Of a stretch of 64,000 nucleotides of DNA, positions 38,101 to 48,229 are shown piece by piece. The position numbers and the translations under genes were made by a program. The stretch spans positions 20,844,317 through 20,908,316 of the forward strand of contig CM050658.1 in NCBI GenBank assembly GCA_027574665.1. Reading direction: 5' to 3'. The notes under the pieces were generated by a model. It made no database searches and had not been told where the DNA came from. It saw only the letters and a list, made by a program, of their open reading frames with translations. Source of the stretch: Rhynochetos jubatus. Lineage: Eukaryota; Chordata; Aves; Eurypygiformes; Rhynochetidae. The number at the start of each line of letters is the position of its first letter. Position 1 is the first letter of the stretch.

Positions 38101-41100
38101 TGACAGATTCCATCATCAAGAATGTGTGCACTGTGGATACACAGAGGATAACTTCCTTGTGCATGGCAGGTACCCAGCAGCGTTTTTCACTGATCCGGTA
38201 CTTGGGTGTAAGTAGTGGACTTAAGTCGCTTCTTCGTAGAAGTGACCCTGCTCCATCCGAGTCTGCACTGAGAATCCTGTGGAAACAAACTGTGTAAATG
38301 CAGGAGACAAAGAATTTTCTCTCTGATGTTTCAAAAAATGTGAAGTGGGCATACTGCTCTAGAAATGGCACGGGAGATGCAGAAAGGGCACGGAAGCAGG
38401 TCTAGCTTTGGAAGCTGTCTAGCTTTGTCTGCATGGTTTTTCTACTTTTGGGGCTAATTAGGGACAGGAACTGAATGACAGAGTTCATTGCTGGAGAGAA
38501 AAGGGGGTGAGCAAGATAATTAGAGACCTGGCCTAGGCAGGTCTCTGTGATAGTAACCAAGAGGAAGAACTCTGCTTTGTGCCCTTAACTTGGCCGCCCA
38601 TAGCACTGCTGCGCTGACTCATCTGTGAAGGGGAGATGACTATTAGTTTTTTTTACCACTGACTTGACTCTTCCAAGAACCCTTGCAATAAATAGCAAAA
38701 TTAGCATATTACCATGATGTACTGGGGCCTCCTACTCTTACTGAAGCAAAGATCGTTGGCTCGGTTTCCAGCTGGTCTGGGCTCTCAAGTGGAGTGCATA
38801 GGGATACCGGAGGACAGAACTTCTGTAGCACTTTCCTGTCTGAAACTTCTCAACCTGACTGATGTGCTCCTGCATGCTGGAAGGAGGCTTTTTTTTCCCT
38901 TGGCAGAAGTTGCTGGCTTATGTTTAAAAGAACTGTTCTGGAGCTTGGGATTTTAATTATTTTGTATCAACTTTTGGTTAAATTGTTGCTATTAAATAAC
39001 GTATTCGTCCTCTGGAAAAGAAATTTAACTGGCTGGGAATAATCCTGCTAGAGAGCGTATTGGTTTCAGTTTAAATCTTGCTGCTAGGGTTTGGGTTTCT
39101 TTTCCTGAAGAAACACTAGCAGGAGGGGTAGAAACAGAAGAATAACAAATACAGTTTTTATTCTGAACTAATTGCCTTGTTCTGAATTGCATAAAACATT
39201 TGGTCTTTTTCACCTCAAAATGTTACGATAGAAGGATTGTTAATATTAAAGATAATAAATGCAAAAGTATTTGTTGCACTTTAGGTGGCAACTTCTCTTT
39301 GCATGATATTTTACTTTTTACAGCTAAAACTAGCATGCTGTAGCTGGGTATGATGTAGCAGCAATACGTGGCCATAAGTGATGGTTAGTTGCACCCCAGT
39401 TTGATTGAAGAAATAGAGAATTAAGGTAGCTTCAGTCCCACCATCACAAATAAATGTTACTCATGTCTTTGAATTTCCACAGGCCTTTTCAGTTCCCTCT
39501 AGCTCTGTTTGCTTCTTGGGATGGAAGCTGTTCCTTCTCAGAAGGAACTGCATGGAGTGGGTGCTGTTCCTCGAAATCACAGGCTCCTCTGCAGGAGAAA
39601 CTGTCCAGGAGGGTTCCCCAGGACTTGCACTCGGTGTTTAGTTGCCTGCCAGGCACAAAACTCTCCATTCCCTTACAACAACGTATGAGCACTTGTACAA
39701 AAGAACGAGGTGGCCAAAGTCTGCAGGAAGGGCACTGCCACATCTCCACTTCCTTCAAGCGCGGGGAATGTGCTTATGGTGCAGTACCTCATGATTTTTT
39801 TTTACTAAAGAAGCACTACAGTTTATAGTATTGTTTCTAGACCTATCTAGGATGTGAAATAAGTGTAATTCCCAAAATCCTATTAGAATTTGTGTCTGGG
39901 TTCGGACTTCTCTCACCATTTTTCTGAAAGTATATCTTAATTTCTTAAACCCGATGTTCTTGACTAATTTGAGAACATTATTCAGTGTAATCCTTTTCTT
40001 ATGGTCTTTGGAGCGCTAGAAAGATCTCCTGGAAGTGACGTTCTTTAGGGCTGGATGACTGGTGAGTCTGAGGTGAGGTTTGCTGTTGGGATTCTTTTTC
40101 TTCTTTTTCTTCTTGAGAATCTGCTTAGGTTTCGTATGCAAAAACGTTATATTTCATTTTTACTGTCAGTATTGAACCTGAGTAAGAAAAAATATTTTCA
40201 GAGGCTGTATAAAAGGTAGAATGCAGTGTAATCATCTCATGCACAGTGGTGTAACTATGTGCTTGTGGAAAACGATAGGGGAAGTACGATGGGAAAAAGA
40301 AAGAGGAAGAAGCTGACTTGAAGGTAAGGATGGCAGATATTGGAAAATCTGTCAAAGTAGCCCTGTATATGTAGCCATTTTGCTTGTAAATTAATGCTTG
40401 TCCAACTTGTGTTGGTACGTGTGTGAGAACAACTGAAAGGTCAGCAGGTCACAGAAGTATCTCAATAAATGACTAAGATGCTGCATTGGATAGCGAAGGA
40501 AAATTGCCCCCGCTCCTAAAATGTCACCTGTTGGGCGATGCAAGTCTTTACAAAACTGTGTGTAAGTTTTCAAGGCAAGTCTGTGGGGTTTTTTCTGCAT
40601 GCTGAAAAAAGGATCTTCTGATCCAGCGAAAATAAAATAGGCCAAATGTGAATTTTATTAGCTATCAGTTTTTGTTTTGAAAAGAATACAAGAGCTAAGA
40701 AAAATTAACTAGACACATTTGAATGTAGTGGAAACATGTAACAGCAAAATGGTCACTCCTATTGCAGGAGACAGTTAAAAACATTCATTTTTATCACTCC
40801 ACGCTTGAATTGAGCATCCTCACATCCATTACAAATGCGTTGTTGGAAGTGAGGGCTGACAGTTTTCTTCCAGTTGCGGTTAATATTTTCTAGTGAATGT
40901 GATTGGAAGCCTTCCAGGTATTGTGCAGCATCACCTGTTCCTCAACAAGAAGCAGCGCTTCTGCCTTGCTGGAGATGTCGGTTACGCAGCCATCAAACTG
41001 CTTACCTACGTGCTCAACAGAATGTGCTCGGGTTTTTATACTGGATAATGAAAAGGAAATTCTGCCTCCTTCATAATGTTACCCAGCCCTTTTTCTCCAG

Positions 41101-43980
41101 GTAAGTTTACCAAATCCTAAGTCATCCTGTGCACAGACTGGCCATAAAAATAAATTACACAAGTTACAACAGGGCCCTTTGTGTTGTGTCGGCGTAGCCT
41201 CTCTGTAGCTTAGGCCTTAGTCTTTCCTCCCCTTTGCCTCTGACTGGCAAGTAGTTTGTACATATTCTGTAAGTGACTTCCAACTGTACTCCTAACAAAA
41301 ATTCAGTGTTTTAATGACTTGATAAGGTTCTATTAATAAAATTTGTTTAAATTTCTAAATCTCACCTGTATGAGAAGTGTGACTATAAAAGAAAAATCCT
41401 ATTCTGATGAAGCTATTTAAAAATTAAAATAAGGTGGAAATATTTCTAAAAAGGTTTCTGTTTTTACAAGCCTCTGCTTAATGTTTTATCCTGTTACAGT
41501 GTGACTCGCAGCACGGGCATATGTTTCCTGACCGATAACACTTCTCATCTACTTCTCCTTCTACAAATGCATTCAGTGTGTCACAGCCTGATAGATCACG
41601 ACGACAGGCAAACAATAGCTCACCAAAGCAAAATGTACGCTTTAAGGATTCCAGATATGAAACAGATTGGGTCCAAAGATATCCTTGATCAGTCTGAGAA
41701 GGATTCCCGTAGTTTTGTGCTTTGCTTCAACAGCTGCGTGTATGAATCAGAGCTTTGAGACAGCAGCACAAGAAATACTTCGAAGCAGATGGCATACGTG
41801 TAAAACCTGCCATTGTAAAGTTTGAGAAGATGAGCGAGTTTGTTGGCCAGTGGGTTCATCAGTGATCTTCTAAAGTAAGAGCTTTTCCCGGCTTTGATGC
41901 TGACTAACCTCCGTAGTGTTTTGAATTTCAGCTTTGTAAAGCGCTTTCGAGCTTGATACGAAGGTGTCATTTGTGGTTGCATCCATCGCAAGGCGGGTAC
42001 TTTCCAAACACTTACGAAATTCATAGTTCAAGTGATAAAGGAAGGAAACAGAAAAATTACGAATAAGCCAGATCTAAGTAATACAAGTAACATACCAAGA
42101 AAAGGTCTTTAGGAGAACAGAGGCTTGCTGATGAGACAAGGGTAACTCCAGAAGTGTACAGTGAGAACGTGGGGATGTGAGCATGGAGAGGAAGGACGAT
42201 ACATGAGGATTCCTCACTGCAAGTGTTGGAATCAGCTTTGCTTGGTGCGTGGCCAACCACATCTGTATTTCGGCGCTCTACTGACTCAAAGGCGAAAGGG
42301 GGGAATCCCATTTGTGTCATCTTTCTTTCCCTCCTCCTTCCATGACTGACGGACACGCTGAAGTGGTGTCTGATGCTCCTGGCCAGCACTGGGCCCTGCA
42401 GTCTGAATTGGTGAGGGGTGCTGCAAGAATTCAATGGAGGAGGATGCTCTGGGCGGAGGGGGAAGGCTGGGTGCCCTAAATGTACGTCTAGGGCTTCAAC
42501 ACGAATGGATCATTCATGGCAAATCACTCTGTCTAGTGGTGAAACACAGGGCTCGTTTCCAAACGCAAGGTGCATACTGCCAGGCAGGATGTGAGCTGTA
42601 ATCATGTCCCTGTGCTGTTCTATTAATTTACGTTCCCGTTTCTCTTTGCTTGCGTTCAAGCAGATCCGTACTATGATGCAAACTGACCAGCAGCACTACA
42701 GAACCAAGGCCAAGTTTCAAGTAAGTGTTCATAAGTGAGTTTTTGCCATACCTGTTTGAACAGCAAGTCAGGGAAAAACAAAAAAAGAAAACATGCATTC
42801 AAACCATTAATTTAACATGTTGCTACAGATCTAGGGTCATTAATAAAATACAAGCTTGCTGAGGACTGGTTCAAAACCTTGCAGTTTTTCTGGGTTTGCA
42901 CCTCTACGAGAGGTTCATCCCTGTACCTCTCTCCTAGAAGGGCTTCCCATGGAGTCAAATTCCCAATGTAGGCACAGTTCTGATGCAAACCTGCCGTCAC
43001 CAGTGAGAGCTGTTTTGCATCTAACAAACTGATGATGCTGCCTGAAGCTTATATGTATAGATCATATGGCCATTTCCAAATAAAATAAACGCAGGGTTAG
43101 TCTTCCTGTGTCCAGCAGCTTTGTTTCTGAGGAAAGGCAATGAAAGTGGTGTCTTGGGACATTGTATTTCATAGGACTGCAACTGAGGTACTCGAACTCT
43201 CAAATATTTTGCCTTAAAATATGGTTTCCTGTGTAAGGATGATGATTAACTCCTGTCTCTGTGTCTGTAATTGCCAAGGGCATTACCTGCAAATCAACAT
43301 CACACCTTACAGTTGTTCTGGCACTCGAGCGCAGACCTGCTCCCATTTCACAGGCAAGCGCTGGAGGAAGGGCAGCAACTTCCCCAGTGCTACAGACGCG
43401 TGCCCCAAGTCTTTCCGTGGTGGTGTAGCGTGGGTGAAGCTGGTGCTCAGGCAGCTGAAGGGAAGAGGAGGCACACTGCAAAACGAGTCACAGGGGACGG
43501 TGCAGCCCCGCGGGCCCTATAGCCGTGCCGTAGTTGGGGTTAAGAGGGTGAGAGAGGCCAGCACCCGGCCCGTGTTCTGTCACCAGCAGGGCTGTGTGGG
43601 GACACCACCAGCGAGCCGCCGCTTCCGCAGCCCCCGCTGTGTTCTTACACCCCCCCTACACAACCCGTGCTCGCTTTGTGGACGTGTCACCACCGATTTA
43701 TCTAATCCTGTGGCAGAGAAGTTGATACAATTTGTCCCCATCTTCTCCTGTGGCAACAAGTTCCAGGATCGTGTTACCTGTTGTGCAAAGTACTCTAAGT
43801 GTTTCTCCTCCTGGGTTCAATACATGCCTCCTCCACCTCCGCTCTCGGGCCTTGCTGAGCTGCCGCTTCACCCTGTCTGCCCAGAGGAAACCCTGACTGC
43901 CTGCGGAGACGGCCCGGCTGGCCGGCACCGCACTTTCTGGGCTGGAGAGACCCTTTAAATCTCTTTCTAGGCCTTTCTCC
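35109..43980. other. Intergenic interval, no supported gene
   Basis: This is mostly AT-rich and becomes GC-rich after about 43.3 kb as the downstream CpG island is approached. Isolated splice-like signals occur: an acceptor-donor pair around 36303-36392, a directly abutting acceptor and donor at 41100/41101, and a candidate 57-base exon at 42664-42720. None can be tied to a known protein. The open frame at 43221-43958 (245 codons) sits in the GC-rich transition and shows no family motif. Confidence 0.55.
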
Positions 43981-44454
43981 CTCTGCTGCCCTTGGTGAAA
44001 CGCGGACAAACCCTGCTGTCACAAACGCTCGGCAGCCATGGAGCCGTTCCCTCGGGGCGCAGAGCCGGCGCGGCGGTGCACTGCCCCCGCCCCAGCTGCC
44101 CCCGGCCGCGCCCCCGCACTCCTTACCGGGGGTGGGGGGTGGCCAACAGCCCCGGAGCCACCGGCTTCGGTGTTCGCCCGCGTGGGGCAGCCCCGAGCTG
44201 CCGGATGGTGTCGGGTGTTTTCTCTGCCCGCCCCTCCTCGCCCTGTGCAAGCGCCGCTTTCCCCCTCCCCCCCTCACTAAATGACTTTTCCGTAGCGAAC
44301 AGTGGGACGAGAGCCAGAACGCCTGGAACTTTAGTGCCATGATTTCGGCTCCGAACCGGCCGCCAGCCCCACCTCCGGGCACTCCCCATCCTCCCCGCTC
44401 CCCCCTCCCCCCCAAACCGCGACCGGCTCCCAGCTCGCCGTCAGAAAAGTTCGC

Positions 44455-44460
44455 TTTATT
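44455..44460 (-). terminator. Poly(A) signal of the CCER1-like gene
   Basis: TTTATT on the plus strand reads AATAAA on the minus strand, about 225 bases after the stop codon of the minus-strand gene. It is the first such signal downstream and fits a short 3'UTR. Confidence 0.7.
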
Positions 44461-44683
44461 TACAAGGGAGGCGCGGGGGCTCCCCCCGGTCACGCGCAGA
44501 CAGAGTTATAAAACCAGCCAACCCCCCTGACCAAAACGCCAAGGGGTGGCTGAGAAATAAATAAACCTCTCGCCCCCCGCCCCCTCCCCGAGGCGGAAAG
44601 GCTTGGTGGCCAGCGGGATGCTCCTCCCTCCCCCCCCCGACAAAGCCGGAGCGGCGGGTCCGAGGGCGCCCGCCTGCGGGGGC

Positions 44684-45376
44684 TCAGGCGATGCTCCTGC
44701 AGAACTCGTGGAAGTCCCTCTCCATGAAGAGCTCGCTCTCCATCACATCGTCCTCGGAGGGGAAGTACTGCTGGCTCTCCTCCTGCGGCGGGCCCGCGGC
44801 ACCTGCCCCGCGCGGGGCGGGCGGCGAGCGGGCGGCCGGCCCGGCCTCCCCGGCGCACTCCATCAGCGCCCCGCGGGCGTTCTCCAGCACCCCCAGGTAG
44901 GAGTCCATGTCCAGCGGGTCCATCTCGCAGTCCGACCCGCCGCTCTCGGTGCCCACCGAGTCCGAGCGCAGGTGCATCAACTGGTACTTCTCCCGCATCA
45001 GGAACTGGTTGGTGTTGCGGGGCGCCCGCATGCCCGGCGCCCGCCGGCCCAGGACGTTGACGGGCCGCAGGGAGAGCAGCACCCGCGGCCGCACGGGCCG
45101 GTGGCAGCGGCGGAGGGAGCGGCAGTGCTGCTGCTGCTGCTGCTGCCAGTGCTGGTAGTGGCTGTGCGTGCGGCTGCCCAGCAGCTTCCGCGAACCGGCG
45201 GGGTGCCTCCCCCGCCGCCCGGGGGGCCAGCGCGACCGGCTGCCGCCCCGCCGGGGCTCGCCGCCCTTCAGCGGCGCCGGGAAGGCACCTCCCGGCACCC
45301 CTTCGCCGCGGGCGGGCTCCCAGGGCGGGCGCCGCGCCCCGCCGCCGCACACCAGCAGTTCCGCGCGTCGCAGCAT
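44684..45376 (-). CDS. CCER1/HEXIM-related protein, single exon, 230 residues
   Basis: This is an intronless frame of 230 codons with its own TATA box upstream and AATAAA downstream. The start is the first in-frame ATG after an in-frame TGA 18 bases upstream and has G at -3. Residues 1-70 are rich in Arg, Gly and Pro. A histidine/glutamine stretch with six Gln is at 73-84, then a basic segment RSLRRCHRPVRPRV (86-99). The core APGMRAPRNTNQFLM (113-127) follows, then an acidic Ser/Asp/Glu region (138-165). The end (212-226) reads MESELFMERDFHEFC. From memory, human CCER1 has EPGMRAPPNTTQFIM and ends ESLFMAQDF; HEXIM1 has PYNTTQFLM after its basic region, then EFLQRDFSE. Order and spacing of basic patch, NTxQF motif and LFMxxDF motif agree with both, so shared ancestry is likely. 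The glutamate-rich repeat of CCER1 and the C-terminal coiled coil of HEXIM are absent. CCER1 is testis-enriched in human and is proposed to act in chromatin; function here is unknown. Composition alone could be misleading, but the two motifs are not low-complexity. Confidence 0.8.
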   Translation of the reverse strand: MLRRAELLVCGGGARRPPWEPARGEGVPGGAFPAPLKGGEPRRGGSRSRWPPGRRGRHPAGSRKLLGSRTHSHYQHWQQQQQQHCRSLRRCHRPVRPRVLLSLRPVNVLGRRAPGMRAPRNTNQFLMREKYQLMHLRSDSVGTESGGSDCEMDPLDMDSYLGVLENARGALMECAGEAGPAARSPPAPRGAGAAGPPQEESQQYFPSEDDVMESELFMERDFHEFCRSIA

Positions 45377-45391
45377 CGCGGCCCGTCGCTC

Positions 45392-45397
45392 TCACAT
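45392..45397 (-). promoter_or_regulatory. Start-stop minimal uORF (ATGTGA) upstream of the CCER1-like gene
   Basis: On the minus strand ATGTGA lies 15 bases before the main ATG. An ATG followed directly by a stop codon is the smallest possible upstream frame, and such elements can stall ribosomes and dampen translation. The same TGA is the in-frame stop that fixes the main start at 45376. It acts only if the leader extends past it, as the TATA position predicts. Confidence 0.6.
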
Positions 45398-45834
45398 GCT
45401 CCTCGCCGCCGGGAGAGCTGCCGGGACACCCCCGCCGAGCGAGTCCAGCGCCGTCGCCCCCCCGCCCCGGTGCGCCTTCTTCCCCTCTCGCCTGCGCCGA
45501 GCGGCCGGTCCGCACGAGCCCTGCGGCCTCCCCGGGCGCCTCTACCTTTTCACGATCCGCTCCGTTTTTTTCTTGAGCGGAGCCCCTTTACAGCGCATAG
45601 CCTGGCTGAAGGGCTGCGGGCTGGGGGGCAGCTTGGCCGGCTCCAAGACGCCGCCTCGGAAGGATGGTCTCGCCTGCTCCCCGGCCGGCCGCTCCGGGGC
45701 TGTCAGCGCTCCGCCGGGGCCAGGCCCGGAGGGGAGCGAGCGAGGGGAGGGCGCGGGGAAGGTGCTGAGCCGCGGGAGTCACACACCGCCCGCCACCCCA
45801 CGCCGACTGGCGGTGCGCACCCACACATCCCCCT

Positions 45835-45842
45835 TACTTATA
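45835..45842 (-). promoter_or_regulatory. TATA box of the CCER1-like gene
   Basis: On the minus strand the sequence reads CTGTATAAGTAAGG, containing TATAAGTA. It predicts a start site near 45.81 kb and a leader of about 430 bases. A TATA box inside a CpG island is uncommon for housekeeping genes and suggests regulated, perhaps tissue-restricted, expression. Confidence 0.55.
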
Positions 45843-46239
45843 CAGTCCGGCGCAGTCCAACTGCCGCCGCGCCGCGGGAGGGGAGAGGAGAGGGGAGCAC
45901 GGCCGCTCCCGAGCGAACCCGTCCTCGCCCAACTTCGCCCCTGGTGCCCGATGAGCGCGGCCGCTCTGCGCCACGACGAGCCGCGGGCGGGCGGCTTGCT
46001 GGCGTCTCCCGCGTTAATCCTCGCATCGTTCCCCCTCTCCGGCGCGTTTTGGTTTGGCCCGGCGCTCCGGGAGTGTTATGTTGTTCATCCCTTATTCACG
46101 AACGCGTTTTGCGCTCGGTTCGCCGCGCAAGCGTGGCTGCTCTCCTCCCCGGTGCCGTGGCAGTACGTAAACTGCTTAAGCCGCCCGTGAGGGGGGGTGC
46201 GGCGGGCCGCTCCACTCCTCGGGGCGGGGGAGGGGACAC

Positions 46240-46301
46240 GCTCCGGTGAGGTTTCCCTCCGGTCTGCCCCGCTCCGGTGGGGTTTCTCTCCGGTCGGCCC
46301 C
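46240..46301. repeat. 31-bp tandem duplication between the divergent promoters
   Basis: Two 31-bp units beginning gctccggtg run head to tail with a few differences, followed by the start of a third (gctctggggg). It is a GC-rich minisatellite seed upstream of both the CCER1-like gene and IARS1. Confidence 0.85.
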
Positions 46302-46401
46302 GCTCTGGGGGCGGCCCGGAGCTTGCCCGGCGGCGACAACCGGCAGAACCCCGACGGCGGGGCGGCCAGGCGCGGTCCCCACCCCCGCGAGAACCGCCGC
46401 C

Positions 46402-46425
46402 ATGGCGGAGCGGGGGGGGCGCTGA
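46402..46425 (+). other. Seven-codon ORF with an ideal Kozak context
   Basis: The sequence gccgccATGGCGGAG reads Met-Ala-Glu-Arg-Gly-Gly-Arg then stop. The context gccgccATGG is the textbook optimum and also resembles a YY1 site (GCCGCCAT). It could mark a plus-strand start region, for example an upstream alternative first exon. It may equally be chance in GC-rich DNA. Confidence 0.3.
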
Positions 46426-46480
46426 GGCCTGGCCGGGGCCCAGGCGCGGCCTCTGCCGGGGGCAGGGTCAGTGGCGGAGG

Positions 46481-48225
46481 GGAGTCCCCTCCGAAGGCTT
46501 TCTGGGGTTTTGTTTCTTCCCTGTAACTTTTCCAGCTGCATCGGTGCTTTTTAAACAGTGTTTTGTGAAAAGCGAGGGCAGAGAGGCGAATTGCTAGGGC
46601 TGGGGACTGCCCCCGTCAGGTGTGCTGGAGCTGGGTGCCCCCGCTCCGCCATTCCCCTCGGGCTGTGGCCCCGCGTGAAGCTGCTGAACCTGGCCGCGGC
46701 TTGTCGCTGCACCCCGCCTTCGCGAGCCGTTTGCTGCTGACAGCCGCGCTGTGCTGCGGCCGGAACGCTTTCAGGTCAGGGCTGTGCGTGAACGAGGACA
46801 CGCAGGGAACGCTGCACTTGGAGCGAAGGGCAAAGAAGCCCGGGTGCGCAGGGAGCAACAACTACGGCCCGACGCTGAAGGAGCCGGCACCGGAGCAAGC
46901 GCAGTTCTGGTTGTCCCAAAAAATCGCAACCTCCGTAATCCGAAGGAAGGTGGAAGCAGGGGGAGGCTGCAGAGCTCTGGGCTTTGATAAAGGCCATGTT
47001 TATAAACAAAGAGCTCGTGAAGTGGTCTGAACCTGTTGGGGATTTTTTTTTCAAGTAATTTACGCTACTTGGGGGGAAAAAAGTTAGAATTAAATCAACA
47101 GAAGCCACTGTTGAATTAAATTGAAGGCTTACTGGAAGCGATATCCATGCCTGCCTAGCGAAGAAAGCTTTCTGGGTATAGAAAAGGTCCATAATGGTAA
47201 AATGAGTTAAATCTCTGAGTTAGGTATCTGCATTTTATTCCTCTCTTACCTCCAATCTTGACTCACACTTACTAGGTTTTCTTTAAAAAAAACCAACCAA
47301 CCAACCAAAAAGAAACAAACCAGAAGACCCGAAACATGACAAAATGAAGTGCTCAGTTGAAGGAACGCTGCGTCAGGCGGTAGAATCCAAGTCCTCCTCC
47401 TTTTAGTGTGGCTACAGGCCTTTTCAATGCATTAGAAGCAATATGGGTTCAACAGATTAACAGATTTCTGCCCCTTCAGACTTCCCTCCTGGATACAGGG
47501 CATCCCGGATCCACACACGCAGGATTGCGGTCATGCTGAAGACTCCTGGCAAGCACAGGCTTGTCTCCCCCTGGCCTGTTGGTCAGGCCGGCTTACCCTG
47601 GCCTCAGTTTGCAGCGTCCTTGTTGTTTCTCCGAGCTGGGTGCAGTCCGAGTTCCCCTTTTAGCTATTCTAAGGTGACACACCAAATTCCGTATAGAAAA
47701 GAGTCTTGTGCTTCTGTGTGCAGGTGAGAATTCCATTTAACGTGACACGCTGCGTGTCTCGATGTGTCCCTCCTCTGCAGACTGAGACACTGCCCTGACC
47801 AGACCACAGAGTTGATCTGCCTAGCCCAGAAAAGTGAAAGCAAAAGGTAACTTTTATGGATTTCCTACATTTGCATTATTGTAGGAGCTTTAAGAGCAGT
47901 TGAATATCATTACGTGGAGGCAGCTGAAGTGTTTGGGCCATTATTGACCTGAACCGTTCGGGGTTCGGGTGTGCTGATGTGCGGTCTAGGACTGTCTCCG
48001 CCTGTCTCCATCCCTTCCCTGGACTCTTCCACTCTTCCCTGCGAGGAGCCTTTCTGTGGCCTTTCCCAACGCGTTCTCTAGGTGGAAGGACGTGTTTGGA
48101 GTTCAGAGTGGTGGCCAGCCAGCCATACTGCTATTCAACTCTGACTTACGGGGATCCACTTACAAACTGTTGGGTTTTCTCCCCCGGCTGGAGCGCAGCA
48201 GCAGGGGAGGGGGCTCTGTTGTGTC
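46481..48225. other. Spacer between the CCER1-like and IARS1 promoters
   Basis: This is mixed-composition sequence between two CpG islands. The only structured element seen is an (AACC)n tract at 47291-47309. Open frames of up to about 138 codons occur on both strands and show no motif. I see no gene. Confidence 0.6.
47291..47309. repeat. (AACC)n microsatellite
   Basis: Four and a half AACC units follow a short A run. It is a simple tetranucleotide repeat. Confidence 0.9.
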
Positions 48226-48229
48226 TGCA

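Larger units (their letters stand above)
43990..46480. promoter_or_regulatory. CpG island spanning the CCER1-like gene
   Basis: About 2.5 kb of very GC- and CpG-rich DNA cover the whole minus-strand gene, its 5' leader and the region upstream of its TATA box. This density leaves few stop codons, which explains long spurious frames on both strands here (up to 548 codons). The island probably serves as promoter for the minus-strand gene and may also start transcripts on the plus strand. Confidence 0.85.

Noticed and set aside
42664-42720. 57-base candidate exon (IRTMMQTDQQHYRTKAKFQ) with a gtaagt donor
   Set aside because: Its phase does not fit the candidates at 13.3 and 36.3 kb, and an open frame this short is expected by chance.
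43221-43958. 245-codon plus-strand frame
   Set aside because: No recognisable domain or splice support, and it sits in GC-rich transition DNA. A stretch near 43340 (cccatttcacaggcaagc) faintly recalls a MIR element, but the match is too weak to call.
44490-45515. 341-codon minus-strand frame overlapping the CCER1-like gene in another phase
   Set aside because: It has the same strand and place but a different frame. It lacks the NTxQFLM and LFMERDF motifs and is poly-Ala/Arg/Pro noise.
44603-46249. 548-codon open frame on the plus strand
   Set aside because: It lies antisense to the CCER1-like gene in a CpG island. Its composition (Arg, Pro, Gly, Ala) is what stop-poor GC-rich DNA gives, and it has no motif.
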